Below are positions 45,450 through 55,584 of a stretch of DNA of 64,000 nucleotides, in pieces (position 1 is the stretch's first letter; each line of letters starts with the position of its first letter). Made by a program: the position numbers and the translations under genes. The notes below the pieces were generated by a model. It saw nothing but the letters and a program-made list of their open reading frames with translations, did no database searches and was not told the origin of the DNA. The DNA is from Actinoplanes subtropicus (GTDB lineage Bacteria; Actinomycetota; Actinomycetes; Mycobacteriales; Micromonosporaceae): the NCBI RefSeq assembly GCF_000721705.1, contig NZ_JOJL01000021.1, forward strand, positions 372,001-436,000, read 5' to 3'.

Positions 45450-46756
45450 TGCTCGAACCTCACCTTCACGGCGTCCCCGTGAGCCGGCAGGTCCTCCGCG
45501 TTGGCCAGCGCGACCACGTGGCCGGCCACATCTCGTAGGGCGGCCTGGTCGTACTCGACGACGTGGATGCCGCGCAGGAACGACTGCACCGACAGGCCGG
45601 ACGAGTGCCGCGCGCAACCGGCGGTGGGCAGCACGTGGTTGGAGCCGGCCGCGTAGTCGCCCAGCGACACCGGCGACCAGGCGCCCACGAAGATCGCGCC
45701 GGCGTTGCGGACCCGCATGGCCCACTGCCGCGCGTCGCGCGTCTGGATTTCCAAATGCTCGGCCGCGTACGCGTCGACCACGCGCAAACCCTGCTCGAGG
45801 TCGTCCACCAGCACGACGCCGGACTGCGCGCCGGTCAGCGCGGCCAGCACCCGCTGCTCGTGCTTGGTCGTCGTCACCTGCCGGGTCAGCTCGGCCTCGA
45901 CCGCGGCGACCAGCGCCTCGGAGTCGGTGACCAGCACGCTCGCGGCGAGCGGGTCGTGCTCGGCCTGGCTGATCAGGTCGGCCGCGACGTGCCGCGGGTC
46001 GGCCGTCTCATCGGCGAGGATGGCGATCTCGGTGGGGCCGGCCTCGGCGTCGATGCCGACGACGCCCTGCAGCAGGCGCTTGGCGGCGGTGACCCAGACG
46101 TTGCCCGGGCCGGTGATGATGTCGACCGGCTCGCAACCGTCCCCGTCGTCGACGCCCGCCGAGCCATACCCCAGCATCGCGATCGCCTGGGCGCCACCGA
46201 CCCCGTAAACCTCGTCGACGCCGAGCAGCGCGCACGCGGCGAGAACCCGGGCGTCGGGCAGACCGCCGTTCTCCTTCTGCGGCGGGCTGGCCACCACCAG
46301 GCCCTCGACGCCGGCCGCCTGGGCGGGCACCACATTCATCACCACGGTGGACGGGTAGACCGCCAGGCCACCGGGCACATAGAGGCCGACCCGGCGGACC
46401 GGGAGCCAGCGCTCGGTGACCGTGCCGCCGTCGACCACCGTGGTCGTCACATCCGGCCGGCGCTGGTCGGCGTGCACCTTGCGGACCCGCTTGATCGACT
46501 CGAGCAGCGCGGCCTTGACCTCGGGATCGAGCGTCGCCGCAGCCGCGGCGATGGCCTCGGCCGGCACGCGCAGCCGCTCGATCGCGACGCCGTCGAACCG
46601 CTCGGTGGCCGCCCGGATCGCGTCGAAGCCATGCTGATGGACCGCCTCGACGGTGGGGCGGATCTGCTCGACGGCCACGGAGACGTCGAGCTGGGCACGG
46701 GGCAGCAAGCCGCGCGGATCCCGGCGGGAGCCGCGCAGGTCAGTCCGATTCAGCAC
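45446..46756 (-). CDS. hisD: Histidinol dehydrogenase
   Basis: HisD performs the last two steps of histidine synthesis, oxidising histidinol to histidine with two NAD and a zinc ion. The 436-aa protein has [76 protein letters not shown] and AEHLEI. The GTG start gives the family N-terminus (VLNRTDLRG). It is the first gene of hisD-C-B-50aa-H-105aa-priA; the promoter must lie in the 143 bp before it, shared with the divergent LON-domain gene. Confidence 0.97.
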   Translation of the reverse strand: MLNRTDLRGSRRDPRGLLPRAQLDVSVAVEQIRPTVEAVHQHGFDAIRAATERFDGVAIERLRVPAEAIAAAAATLDPEVKAALLESIKRVRKVHADQRRPDVTTTVVDGGTVTERWLPVRRVGLYVPGGLAVYPSTVVMNVVPAQAAGVEGLVVASPPQKENGGLPDARVLAACALLGVDEVYGVGGAQAIAMLGYGSAGVDDGDGCEPVDIITGPGNVWVTAAKRLLQGVVGIDAEAGPTEIAILADETADPRHVAADLISQAEHDPLAASVLVTDSEALVAAVEAELTRQVTTTKHEQRVLAALTGAQSGVVLVDDLEQGLRVVDAYAAEHLEIQTRDARQWAMRVRNAGAIFVGAWSPVSLGDYAAGSNHVLPTAGCARHSSGLSVQSFLRGIHVVEYDQAALRDVAGHVVALANAEDLPAHGDAVKVRFEQ

Positions 46757-46865
46757 GCGTGCAAGTCTAGGCGGCGGCGAGGTGATCTCCGCGCTTGCCA
46801 CAGCGCGGCCCAGGCCTTGGGACAGTGATCATTTACCCGGCCCGCCCGGTACGCAGGTGCGCGGG

Positions 46866-46893
46866 TTGACCATGGTCAGGCGGCCGATAGTCT
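46866..46893 (+). promoter_or_regulatory. Likely leaderless promoter of the LON-domain gene
   Basis: TTGACC (46866-46871) and TAGTCT (46888-46893) are 16 bp apart. The -10 ends 6 nt before the GTG start codon, and there is no SD, typical of leaderless actinobacterial genes. Confidence 0.6.
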
Positions 46894-46899
46894 GAACCC

Positions 46900-47607
46900 G
46901 TGAGCAAACGGCTGCCGGTGTTCCCCCTGGGTACGGTGCTGTTTCCGGGGCTCGTGCTGCCCCTGCACATCTTCGAGGAGCGCTACCGCACCCTGGTGCG
47001 CGAGCTCGTGGCGAGCCCCGAGGACGGGCCGCACGAGTTCGGCGTGGTCACGCTGCGCCGCGGGGTGGAGGCGCCGTCCCCCGAGGGCGAGGACGGCCCG
47101 ATGCCCGAGCCGGCCCCGGTGCGCGCCGAGGATCTCTACCCGGTCGGCTGCACGGCGGAGTTGCGGCAGGTCACCGAACTGCCCGACGGCCGGTTCGACA
47201 TCATGACGGTGGGCCGCCGCCGGTTCAGCATCGTCGACATCCAGCAGGGCACCGAGCCGTACCTGACGGCCGAGGTCGAGTGGCTGCCCGACGAGTCCCC
47301 CGACGAGATCGCGGCGCAGCTGGCGCCCCGCGCGCTGGCCGCGTTCCGCACATATCTGGACCTGCTCCGCCCCGACTCCGAGGTGATCGACGCGGTCCCC
47401 GGCGACCCGACCGTCCTGTCCCACCTGATCGCGGCGACCGCCCAGCTGACCACCGACGAGCGCCAGTTGCTGCTGGCCGCGCCGGATACGGCCACCCGCC
47501 TGCGAGCCGAACTGAAGCTGCTCAACCGCGAGGCGGGGCTGCTGGCCCGGGTGCGCGCGGTGCCGGTCCCGCTCTCCGACCTGGCCCGTCCCGCCAGCCC
47601 GAACTGA
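46900..47607 (+). CDS. LON substrate-binding domain protein
   Basis: A 235-aa protein consisting only of the N-terminal domain of Lon proteases, without ATPase or peptidase parts: LPVFPLGTVLFPGLVLPLHI, FEERYRTLVREL, GRFDIMTVGRRRFSIVDI, then a helical C-terminal half. Stand-alone LON-domain proteins are widespread in actinobacteria; a peptide- or protein-binding role is presumed. It is divergent from hisD. The 3' end (last codons plus stop) is the apparent source of the following 26-bp tandem array. Confidence 0.88.
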   Translation: MSKRLPVFPLGTVLFPGLVLPLHIFEERYRTLVRELVASPEDGPHEFGVVTLRRGVEAPSPEGEDGPMPEPAPVRAEDLYPVGCTAELRQVTELPDGRFDIMTVGRRRFSIVDIQQGTEPYLTAEVEWLPDESPDEIAAQLAPRALAAFRTYLDLLRPDSEVIDAVPGDPTVLSHLIAATAQLTTDERQLLLAAPDTATRLRAELKLLNREAGLLARVRAVPVPLSDLARPASPN

Positions 47608-47829
47608 CAAGGCGGCCCTGCGCCACCCGAACGGACGAACCCACCCCGCCACCCGAGCCGACGACCGCCCCCGCCACCCGAGCCGACGAACCCGCCCCGC
47701 CACCCGAGCCGACGAACCCGCCCCGCCACCCGAGCCGACGAACCCGCCGCGCCACCCGAGCCGATGGACCCGCCCGGTCAGCTCGAATTGGTGAACCCGC
47801 CCCGCCAGCCGAACTGACGGACACGTCCC
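47594..47829. repeat. Tandem array of ~26-bp units after the LON-domain gene
   Basis: About nine units. Six consecutive ones (47623-47777) fit CCACCCGAGCCGACGAACCC plus GCCCCG with few changes. The first unit includes the stop of the LON-domain gene (CCAGCCCGAACTGAC) and the last again reads CCAGCCGAACTGACGG, so the array looks like repeated duplication of the gene's 3' end. Confidence 0.85.
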
Positions 47830-47849
47830 ATCTTTGCCGCGGCCGCCAA

Positions 47850-49280
47850 TCAATGCCGGGCGCTCTCGGCCGACCGCGCGCTCCCAGCCCAGCTCTCGAC
47901 GCCACTCCTTTGCCGACCGCGGCCCCAGCCCGGTCGATCGCGCCCGGCCCACCCAGCAGCTACCCGCGGCTCGCTGGGGGCTGGGCGCGGCCCGGCGCGG
48001 CTCGCTCGGCGCGGCGCCCCGGGCACGCGGGGCTCGGCACAACTCGCGCGGCACGCGCGGCCCGGCACAGCACGCGCGGCCCGGCACAGCACGCGCGGCC
48101 CGGCACAGCACGCGCGGCCCGGCACAGCACGCGCGGCCCGGCACGGCTGCGGGTCGAGTGTCTCGCTCGCCTCCGGCGACTGCGCGGGGGCCGGCTCGGC
48201 CTCGTAGGGCTCGGTGGCCGCCGCGTTCGGGCCGTAGCCGGGTTTCGCGCCCGGCTGGTCGAGATCCGGGTCGTTGGACCAGCCGGCCAGCAAGGTCAGC
48301 ACGATCGCGGCCGCGAACGCGGACACCAGCCTCGGCCCGACCGAGTGCACCTCGGGCGGCGCCAGGTAGGTCGCCCCGCGCGTGGCGACGTCCCGCCAGT
48401 GCTCGTACCCGCTGCGCCCGATCATCTCGCCGACCCACTTCGCGACGTAGAACCCCGCGCCCAGCGTTCCGGCGACGACCCCCAGAAGCAGGAACGGCCC
48501 CCGGTCGCGACGCAGCAGCAGCCAGGCGGCGGCCGCGACGACCAGCCCGAAGCCGAGCCCGAGCAGCGTGTACCACCCGTCGGCGGCGATGTACTGCTCC
48601 GGTGAGGGATCGTTCACCACGATGCTGTCCCCGGTGGCGATGACCGGCACGCTCGGCGCCAGCCGCGCCCACAGCAGACCCAGCGGCGCGCCGAGCGCCA
48701 GCACGACGAGCGCGCACAACACGGCGACCAGGACGGTCCGCTTCCACGGCCGGTGAGACGCCGCCGCCATCCCCCACCACCCCGAGCCGATCCCGCCGTC
48801 GGCGACCACCTCGGGCCCGGTGGGATGCGCCAGCCCGTAACCACCGTTCTCCGCGGCGAAACCGTAGACATCAGGCCCGACCGCGCCCGCTTGGCCATAC
48901 GACGGGCCACCCGCGCCGCTAGACAAAGGACCGCCAGACGAAGAACCGGCAGACGAAGGGGCGCCAGACGAAGGGCCGCCAGCGGAAGAGTCCCCGGATG
49001 AAGGGCCGCCAGCGGAAGAGTCCCCGGATGAAGGGGCGCCGGCGGAAGAACCGCCAGCACTGGGCCGCGCACCACCAAACTCAGGGCCGCCCGCACCGCC
49101 GAACGCGGAGCCGCCCATGGCGGCCGCCGGCGAGGGGCCGGCCGCGGTGGGATCGTCGTGCGCGGCGCCCAGCGCGGTGGCGTCGCCGCCCGCGGGGCCG
49201 AGCGCGGTGGCCGGGTCGGCCGGTGGGCCGGAATGCTGCGCCGGCTCCGGGCTGGGGGCCGACTCCTGACTCGGGTTCAC
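47850..49280 (-). CDS. DUF2567-like membrane protein with repeat-derived ends
   Basis: A 476-aa protein. Residues 1-160 are a Ser/Gly/Pro-rich cytoplasmic region with short repeats (SSGDSSAGGP units). Four hydrophobic helices follow (TVLVAVLCALVVLALGAPLG, LLGLGFGLVVAAAAWLLL, PFLLLGVVAGTLGAGFYVAK, VSAFAAAIVLTLLAGW), the DUF2567-like core. After about residue 375 the frame runs through a 19-bp tandem array, giving a Cys/Arg-rich tail (CRAARAVPGRACCAGPRVL repeats) unlike any domain. The natural stop was probably lost by the expansion. The GTG at 49280 is favoured over 49310. It is downstream of dnaE. Confidence 0.7.
   Translation of the reverse strand: MNPSQESAPSPEPAQHSGPPADPATALGPAGGDATALGAAHDDPTAAGPSPAAAMGGSAFGGAGGPEFGGARPSAGGSSAGAPSSGDSSAGGPSSGDSSAGGPSSGAPSSAGSSSGGPLSSGAGGPSYGQAGAVGPDVYGFAAENGGYGLAHPTGPEVVADGGIGSGWWGMAAASHRPWKRTVLVAVLCALVVLALGAPLGLLWARLAPSVPVIATGDSIVVNDPSPEQYIAADGWYTLLGLGFGLVVAAAAWLLLRRDRGPFLLLGVVAGTLGAGFYVAKWVGEMIGRSGYEHWRDVATRGATYLAPPEVHSVGPRLVSAFAAAIVLTLLAGWSNDPDLDQPGAKPGYGPNAAATEPYEAEPAPAQSPEASETLDPQPCRAARAVPGRACCAGPRVLCRAARAVPGRACRASCAEPRVPGAPRRASRAGPRPAPSEPRVAAGWAGRDRPGWGRGRQRSGVESWAGSARSAESARH
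48052..48146. repeat. Five tandem 19-bp units inside the DUF2567-like gene
   Basis: Units of CACGCGCGGCCCGGCACAG start at 48052, 48071, 48090, 48109 and 48128; the last differs at one base. Partial related units precede them. As 19 is not a multiple of three, three units encode one 19-aa protein repeat in the overlapping gene. Confidence 0.9.
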
Positions 49281-49358
49281 CCTACGATCCTGCCAGGTCG
49301 TGGCGGCCATTGCCGCTTGTGCCCCGATCGACCCCCGCCCACCAGCGTTTTCCCGTCG

Positions 49359-52300
49359 TCAGGCGACCGCGGACGGGCCGAGGATCATCTTGAGGTCGGC
49401 CCGCAGCGCCGGCGTCGGCGCCACCCGCACCGCGCCCAGCCGCAGCACCGTCGTCCGGCTGCCGTTCTGCAGGTGGACGTGCACCTCGGAGTCGCCGGGG
49501 TGGCTGGTGAGGATCTCCTTGAGCTCGGAGACCAGCGGCGGCGTACACCTGGTGATCGGCATGGTCAGGGTGACCGGCTTGCTGTCCGGGTTGTGGCTGA
49601 TGTCCGGCAGGGACATGTCCATCGCCATGATCCGCGGCGTGTCGTCGCGGCGGTCGACCCGGCCCTTGACCACCACGATCGCGTCCTCGGCGATGTACTG
49701 GCCGATCACCTCGTACGTATTGGGGAAGAACAGCGTCTCCACCCCGCCGGCCAGGTCTTCCAGCGTGGCCGACGCCCACGCCCGGCCCTGCTTGGTGATC
49801 CGCCGCTGCACGCCGGTGAGGATGCCGGCGAGCGTGACGACCTGCCCGTCCGGTACCGAACCCTCCTCGTTGAGCGCCGCGATCGACGTGTCCGCCGCGT
49901 TCGCCAGCAACTGCTCGAGGCCCGCGAGGGGGTGGTCGGAGACGTACAGGCCGAGCATCTCCCGCTCGAACGCCAGCTTGTCCCGCTTGTCCCACTCGCT
50001 CTCGCCGATCGGCGGCATCGCGACGGTCGCCGAGGAGCCGCCCATGGTGTCGCCGAAGGCCCCGAAGAGGTCGAACTGGCCGGCCGCCTCGTTGCGCTTG
50101 ACGTCCGCGTACGCGTCGATCGCCTCGGCGTGCACGGCGAGCAGGCCCTTGCGGGTGTGCCCCATCGAGTCGAACGCGCCCGCCTTGATCAGCGATTCAA
50201 TCGTCTTCTTGTTGCACGCGACCGCGTCCACCTTGGACAGGAAGTCGTAGAAGTCCTGATACTCGCCCTTTTCTTTACGGCACCGGGCGATCGCCTCGAC
50301 CACGTTGTGCCCGACGTTGCGGACCGCGGCCAGGCCGAACCGGATGTCCTTGCCGACCGGGGTGAACGGGCCGGCGGACTGGTTCACGTCCGGCGGGAGG
50401 ACCTGGATGCCCATGCGCCGGCACTCGGCCAGATACATCGCCATCTTGTCCTTGTCGTCGCCGACGCTGGTCAGCAGGCCGGCCATGTACTCGGCCGGGA
50501 AGTGCGCCTTGAGGTACGCCGTCCAGTAGGACACCAGCCCGTACGCCGCGGAGTGGGCCTTGTTGAACGCATACCCGGCGAACGGGACCAGCACGTCCCA
50601 CACCGCCTGGATCGCCTCGTCGGAGTAGCCGCGCTCGCGGCAGCCGTCCCGGAACGGGATGAACTCCTTGTCGAGGATCTCCTTCTTCTTCTTGCCCATC
50701 GCCCGGCGGAGCAGGTCGGCCTGGCCCAGGCTGTACCCGGCGAGGATCTGCGCGGCGCGCTGCACCTGCTCCTGGTAGACGATCAGACCGTACGTGGGCT
50801 CCAGGATCTCCCGCAGCGGCTCCTCGAGCTGCGGGTGGATCGGCGTGATGTCCTGCAGCTTGTTCTTCCGGAGCGCGTAGTTGGTGTGCGACTCGACGCC
50901 CATCGGACCGGGCCGGTACAGCGCCAGCACGGCCGAGATGTCCTCGAAGTTGTCCGGTTTCATCAGCCGCAGCAGCGACCGCATCGGGCCGCCGTCCAGC
51001 TGGAACACGCCCAGCGTGTCGCCCCGGGCCAGCAGGTCGTACGCCGCCTGGTCGTCCAGCGGCACCTGCAGCAGGTCGAGGTCGCGCTCGTGGTTGAGCT
51101 TGATGTTCTTGACCGCGTCGTCCAGGATCGTCAGGTTCCGCAGGCCCAGGAAGTCCATCTTGAGCAGGCCGAGCGTCTCGCAGGTCGGGTAGTCGAACTG
51201 CGTGATGATCACGCCGTCCGAGGCCCGGCGCATCAGCGGGATGTGGTCGATGATCGGCTCGGCCGACATGATCACGCCGGCCGCGTGCACGCCGGTCTGC
51301 CGGATCAGGCCCTCGATCCCGCGCGCGGTGTCGATCACCTTCTTGACGTCCTGGTCCTGCTCGTACATCGTGCGGATCTCGCCCGCCTCGCTGTACCGCT
51401 TGTGCTCCTTGTCGAAGATGCCGGAGAGCGGGATGCCCTTGCCCATCACATCCGGCGGCATCGCCTTGGTGATCCGGTCGCCGACCGCGAACGGGTAGCC
51501 GAGCACCCGGGCGGCGTCCTTGATCGCGGCCTTCGCCTTGATCGTGCCGAAGGTGGCGATCTGCGCGACCTTGTCCTCGCCCCACCGGTCGGTCACGTAC
51601 TTGATGACCTCGCCGCGCCGGCGCTCGTCGAAGTCGATGTCGACGTCCGGCATCGAGATGCGCTCGGGGTTGAGGAACCGCTCGAAGATCAGGCCGTGCG
51701 GCAGCGGATCGAGGTCGGTGATTCCCATTGCGTACGCCACGAGCGAGCCCGCCGCCGACCCACGCCCCGGGCCCACCGCGATCCCGTTGCGCTTGGACCA
51801 CTGGATGAAGTCGGCGACCACGAGGAAGTACGACGGGAAGCCCATCTGGATGATGACGCCGAGCTCGTACTCGGCCTGCTTGATGTGCGTCTCGGGGATG
51901 CCGTCGGGGAAGCGGTTGCGCAGGCCCTCGAAGGCGACCTCGCGGAAGTACTCCTCCTCGCTGCGGTCGGCCGGGATCGGGAACCGGGGCATCAGGTTCT
52001 TGAAGGTGAACATCCCCTCGGTGTCCACCTTCTCCGCCACCAGCAGCGTGGTGCGGCAGCCCTCCTGCCAGGCCTCCGAGGAGTCGACCGCGCGCATCTG
52101 GTCGGCCGATTTCACGAAGTAGCCGTTGCCGTCGAAGCGGAACCGGTTGGGGTCGGCGACGTTGCTGCCGGTCTGCACGCAGAGCAGCACGTCGTGCGCC
52201 TCGGCCTGAGCCTCGTACGTGTAATGCGAGTCGTTGGTGACCAGCGGCCGGATACCGAGCTTCTTACCGATCTCCAGCAGGCCGTCGCGGACCCTTTTCT

Positions 52301-52892
52301 CGATCGAGAGCCCGTGGTCCATGATCTCGAGGAAGTAGTTGTCCTTCCCGAGCGCCTCCTGGTAGATCGCCGCCGACTTGAGCGCCTCGTCGAACTGGCC
52401 GAGCCGCAGCCGGGTCTGCACCGCGCCGGACGGGCACCCGGTGGTGCCCATGATCCCCTCGGCGTGCTCGGCGATGATGTCGAAGTCCATCCGGGGGTAC
52501 TTGCCGAGCTGGCCCTCCATCGACGCCCGCGAGTTCAGGCGGAAGAGGTTCTTCAGGCCGACCGCGTTGCGCGCCCACATCGTCATGTGGGTGTACGCGC
52601 CGTTACCCGAGACGTCGTCGCCCTTCTGCTCGGGGCGGCCCCACTTGATGCGGCTCTTCTCCAGGCGGGACTCGGGCGCCACATACGCCTCGACGCCGAT
52701 CACCGGGATGAGCTCCGCGGCCTTCGCCTGGGTGTAGAAGTCGTACGCCCCGTGCATGTTGCCGTGGTCGGTGATCGCCGCGGCCGGCATGCCCAGCCGC
52801 TTGGCCTCGCCGAGCAGTTCCTTGACCCGGGCGGCCCCGTCGAGCATCGAATACTCGGTGTGCACGTGGAGATGCACGAACGAGTCAGACAC
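49359..52892 (-). CDS. dnaE: DNA polymerase III subunit alpha (DnaE1)
   Basis: The replicative polymerase subunit, 1177 aa. The N-terminal PHP domain (residues 1-280) starts [19 protein letters not shown] and has [16 protein letters not shown]. The polymerase active site has [20 protein letters not shown] (near residue 375) and the catalytic Asp cluster [19 protein letters not shown] (near residue 414). The HhH and OB domains follow, with FDLFGAFGD near 950. The PHP metal residues appear intact, consistent with DnaE1-type proofreading. The GTG start gives VSDSFVHLH. It is followed by the DUF2567 gene and preceded by the ParA-like gene. Confidence 0.97.
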   Translation of the reverse strand: MSDSFVHLHVHTEYSMLDGAARVKELLGEAKRLGMPAAAITDHGNMHGAYDFYTQAKAAELIPVIGVEAYVAPESRLEKSRIKWGRPEQKGDDVSGNGAYTHMTMWARNAVGLKNLFRLNSRASMEGQLGKYPRMDFDIIAEHAEGIMGTTGCPSGAVQTRLRLGQFDEALKSAAIYQEALGKDNYFLEIMDHGLSIEKRVRDGLLEIGKKLGIRPLVTNDSHYTYEAQAEAHDVLLCVQTGSNVADPNRFRFDGNGYFVKSADQMRAVDSSEAWQEGCRTTLLVAEKVDTEGMFTFKNLMPRFPIPADRSEEEYFREVAFEGLRNRFPDGIPETHIKQAEYELGVIIQMGFPSYFLVVADFIQWSKRNGIAVGPGRGSAAGSLVAYAMGITDLDPLPHGLIFERFLNPERISMPDVDIDFDERRRGEVIKYVTDRWGEDKVAQIATFGTIKAKAAIKDAARVLGYPFAVGDRITKAMPPDVMGKGIPLSGIFDKEHKRYSEAGEIRTMYEQDQDVKKVIDTARGIEGLIRQTGVHAAGVIMSAEPIIDHIPLMRRASDGVIITQFDYPTCETLGLLKMDFLGLRNLTILDDAVKNIKLNHERDLDLLQVPLDDQAAYDLLARGDTLGVFQLDGGPMRSLLRLMKPDNFEDISAVLALYRPGPMGVESHTNYALRKNKLQDITPIHPQLEEPLREILEPTYGLIVYQEQVQRAAQILAGYSLGQADLLRRAMGKKKKEILDKEFIPFRDGCRERGYSDEAIQAVWDVLVPFAGYAFNKAHSAAYGLVSYWTAYLKAHFPAEYMAGLLTSVGDDKDKMAMYLAECRRMGIQVLPPDVNQSAGPFTPVGKDIRFGLAAVRNVGHNVVEAIARCRKEKGEYQDFYDFLSKVDAVACNKKTIESLIKAGAFDSMGHTRKGLLAVHAEAIDAYADVKRNEAAGQFDLFGAFGDTMGGSSATVAMPPIGESEWDKRDKLAFEREMLGLYVSDHPLAGLEQLLANAADTSIAALNEEGSVPDGQVVTLAGILTGVQRRITKQGRAWASATLEDLAGGVETLFFPNTYEVIGQYIAEDAIVVVKGRVDRRDDTPRIMAMDMSLPDISHNPDSKPVTLTMPITRCTPPLVSELKEILTSHPGDSEVHVHLQNGSRTTVLRLGAVRVAPTPALRADLKMILGPSAVA

Positions 52893-52969
52893 CCCGGGCC
52901 CCCTTAAGTTGTACGGACCCCGGCGACTCTAGTCGGCAGGTACGACAGAAACGAGAGGGCTCGCGGAGG

Positions 52970-54361
52970 TCACTCGGCGAACGGTTCGATCATCATCGAG
53001 GCCGCGCGGAGCCACGCCTGCTTGGTGTCCGGCTGAAGCTCCTGGTACTCGATCGACGACCCGACCTCCAGGGACGGGTCGTACGGAACGATCGCCACGC
53101 CCCGCGTACGGGTGCCGAAATGCTTGGCGAAGTCGTTCAGCATCGGCAGCGGCCCCGGCGACGGGCAGGAGATCAACGTCACCGCGTTCGACACCAGGTC
53201 GCCCATGCCGCTGTCGTCGAGGACGTCGAGCATCCAGTCGGCGGTGAACGCGGCGTCCTCGCGCGGCACCGTGGTGATCACCAGCTGGTCGGCCTGGCGC
53301 ATCACCGTCTGCCAGTTGACGCTCTCCACGTTGTTGCCGGTGTCCACGCAGATCACGTCGTGGGTCCGCCGCAGCAGGTCCATCACCCGGCGCACGGTGC
53401 CCTGGTCGAGCCGTGCGGCGAAGCGCGGGTTCTCCTCGCCGGCCAGCACGTCGTACGACCCGTCGGAGGCGTGCCGCAGGTAGCCGTCCAACTCGCTGAG
53501 CAGCCCGTCGCCGTGCAGCGACTCGATCTGCGTCAGGTCGGCCAGCAGGTGCTTGATGGTGCGCGCGTGCCGGGCGCTGCCGGCCCGCAGGCCGAGCGTG
53601 CCGCGCAACTCGTTGTCGTCCCAGGCGAGCACGCCGCGGCCGCGGACGCTGCCGATGGTGGCGGCGGCCAGCACGGTCGCGGTGGTCTTGTGCACGCCGC
53701 CCTTGGGGTTGGCGAAGGCCAGCACGCGCGGCTTGCCGAGCTTGCGCCGCAGCACCGAGACGGCGTTCTGCATCTCGTCGTCGGGCCGGGTCTGCCGCCA
53801 CTCGATGCGGGCGCCGGTGGTCGCGGGCGAGATCGGCGCCGGGGCGGGCGCCGGGGCCGGCGGGCGCACCGGGGCGGCGGCGGAGGCGCGGATCTGCGGA
53901 TAGTCGCGCTGCGGCGGCGGCACGGGCTGGAGCGGCGGCGCGGGCGGGGCGACCGGGGTGGACCGGACCGGGCTGGGGCTGAAGTAGCTGTGCGGCTGCT
54001 CGGCCGGCGGCGCGGGCGACTGCTGCGCGGGCTGCGCGCGGCCCTGGCGGCGCGGGTCGAGCGGGTTGATCGGCCGCTGCATCGGCCGGGACTGCTCGAA
54101 TCCCGGCGGCGGGGGCGGCGGCTGCGGCTCGAAGCCGTGCTGCGGCCGCGGCTCCAGCGGCGGGCGCGTATCCAGCGGGTTGTACGGCCGGCGGGTCGGC
54201 AGCGGCTGCCCGAACTCCGACGGCGGGGCGGTGGCCGGCGCCGGCGGCGAGGACGGCTCCTCCTCGGTCGCGCCGCGGCCATGCCGGGCCCGGTCGAGCA
54301 GCGCCCGCCAACGCGGGGCTGGTTCCGCAGGCCGGCCCCAGCCGGTCTCGGTCCCATCCAC
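52970..54361 (-). CDS. ParA/MinD-like ATPase with proline-rich N-terminus
   Basis: A 463-aa protein. Residues 1-180 are Pro/Gln/Ala-rich and disordered. Residues ~200-460 are a SIMIBI ATPase related to ParA, MinD and the ESX-associated EspI-type proteins. The deviant Walker A reads ANPKGGVHKTTATVLAAATI, with both Lys kept and His instead of Gly before the second Lys. Walker A' (VLAWDDNELRGTLGLRAG) and Walker B (DVICVDTGNN) follow. It may position a complex at the membrane or nucleoid, but no parB or ESX gene is here. It lies 77 bp upstream of dnaE. Confidence 0.82.
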   Translation of the reverse strand: MDGTETGWGRPAEPAPRWRALLDRARHGRGATEEEPSSPPAPATAPPSEFGQPLPTRRPYNPLDTRPPLEPRPQHGFEPQPPPPPPGFEQSRPMQRPINPLDPRRQGRAQPAQQSPAPPAEQPHSYFSPSPVRSTPVAPPAPPLQPVPPPQRDYPQIRASAAAPVRPPAPAPAPAPISPATTGARIEWRQTRPDDEMQNAVSVLRRKLGKPRVLAFANPKGGVHKTTATVLAAATIGSVRGRGVLAWDDNELRGTLGLRAGSARHARTIKHLLADLTQIESLHGDGLLSELDGYLRHASDGSYDVLAGEENPRFAARLDQGTVRRVMDLLRRTHDVICVDTGNNVESVNWQTVMRQADQLVITTVPREDAAFTADWMLDVLDDSGMGDLVSNAVTLISCPSPGPLPMLNDFAKHFGTRTRGVAIVPYDPSLEVGSSIEYQELQPDTKQAWLRAASMMIEPFAE

Positions 54362-54595
54362 GGCTCGTCCTCCCTGCCCTTACTCCCGGTCGATGCCGGC
54401 GCTCCCGGTGATGCCGACGGCTGCCCGTTGCCCCTGACAGGCTACGGAGCGAACCCGATTCGGGCCACTGCCCAACCGACCATCCCGGTCATTCTCCTCG
54501 ATCGAGACTCAGCGCCACCATGGTGCTCGAGTGGCCATCCGTACGTTTCGCGGACGAGAGAACTAACGGGCGGACGGCGCTCGAGGTGCTGTTGA

Positions 54596-55567
54596 TCACG
54601 AGCCGGCCGGCTCCTGAGCAGCACTCACGTTTGTCGCTGAAGGTACGGCAGTGCGCTCCTGCGGTGCCGCGGCTGACGGATCGGGCAAGGGGTCGGCGCT
54701 CGCCGGTGAGTCCGATGTCACAGGGAGCCCGGACGAAGACAGTATCGGCGCGGGCGTCCGGGAGGCAATGGCTGAACCGGCGTTTGGCACAGGAACCGGT
54801 GATCCGCTCGGTTCCGCCGGAATAGTCCCGTCCTGCTCGGGCAGCGGCGGCCGGAACTCGGCCCGATCGAGTTGCCGCACCTCGGGGGCGGGATCGACCA
54901 CCCGCACCCCGGGCCGGTCCGCGACCACCCGCAACGCGGCCGGGGCGGCGCGGACCACGGCCGCGAAGACACAGGCACATCCGGAGCGGTACGCGTCGGC
55001 CTCGGCCCCCGCCGTGTCGGCCGCCGTCGCATAGGCCTGCCGGGCCCGTACCGCGTTCGGCCCGTCGCCGGTCACCCGCCGGCCCAGCTGTTGATACTCG
55101 GCCCGTTCCTGGTCGCGCTGGAGGGCCGCGTCGAGCATCCCGGACAGCGCGTCGGCGGGCAGCCGGTAGACCGGGATCCGCACCACCTGGGTCTGCCGCC
55201 CGGCCAGCGGCACCCGGGTGTAGACCTGGGCCACGGCCGCGCCGTCGAACACCGGCGCCAGCGCACCCGGCGGCAGGTATTCGTTCAGGCTGACCAGCGC
55301 CCAGGTGTCCCCGGAGGGCGGCGCCGACGGGTCGGTCAGCGCGGCCAGCTCGGAGCGGGAGTTACGCAGGTACCCCGCGACCGCCTGGCCCTGCACGACG
55401 CCGACCTGCACCAGGTCGCCCGGGGCGCCGGGGGACGCGTCGTCCCCACGGCTCGCGGCGATGGCGGCCAGCAGCAGGGCGAAGGCCGAGACGACGGCGA
55501 GGCCGATCACGGCCCGCAGCGCCAGCGCGCCCAGCACCGGCTGCCGCACGGGTTCGGCCGGGCTCAC
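54596..55567 (-). CDS. Single-pass membrane protein of unknown function
   Basis: A 323-aa protein with one N-terminal membrane helix (ALRAVIGLAVVSAFALLLAA, residues ~15-38) and a large outside domain. That domain contains VQVGVVQGQAVAGYLRNSRS, WALVSLNEYLPPGALAPVFD and a Cys pair GCACVF near residue 200, then a Pro/Ser/Ala-rich tail. It appears to be conserved in this kind of genome but I cannot name a family. It sits 17 bp after rluD on the same strand, upstream of the ParA-like gene; the 234-bp gap between the latter two holds no gene. Confidence 0.7.
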   Translation of the reverse strand: MSPAEPVRQPVLGALALRAVIGLAVVSAFALLLAAIAASRGDDASPGAPGDLVQVGVVQGQAVAGYLRNSRSELAALTDPSAPPSGDTWALVSLNEYLPPGALAPVFDGAAVAQVYTRVPLAGRQTQVVRIPVYRLPADALSGMLDAALQRDQERAEYQQLGRRVTGDGPNAVRARQAYATAADTAGAEADAYRSGCACVFAAVVRAAPAALRVVADRPGVRVVDPAPEVRQLDRAEFRPPLPEQDGTIPAEPSGSPVPVPNAGSAIASRTPAPILSSSGLPVTSDSPASADPLPDPSAAAPQERTAVPSATNVSAAQEPAGS

Positions 55568-55584
55568 GTCTCAGCTCCCCGAGA

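Noticed and set aside
47593..48146. CRISPR-like tandem repeats
   Set aside because: The units are contiguous 26- and 19-bp repeats without spacers, and no cas genes are present.
46876..48780. 634-codon minus-strand frame across the LON-domain gene and the tandem arrays
   Set aside because: It is the antisense of the LON-domain gene plus repeats, with no recognisable domain.
49158..52907. Very long (1249 codon) plus-strand open frame opposite dnaE
   Set aside because: Typical GC-rich antisense shadow; dnaE is unmistakable on the other strand.
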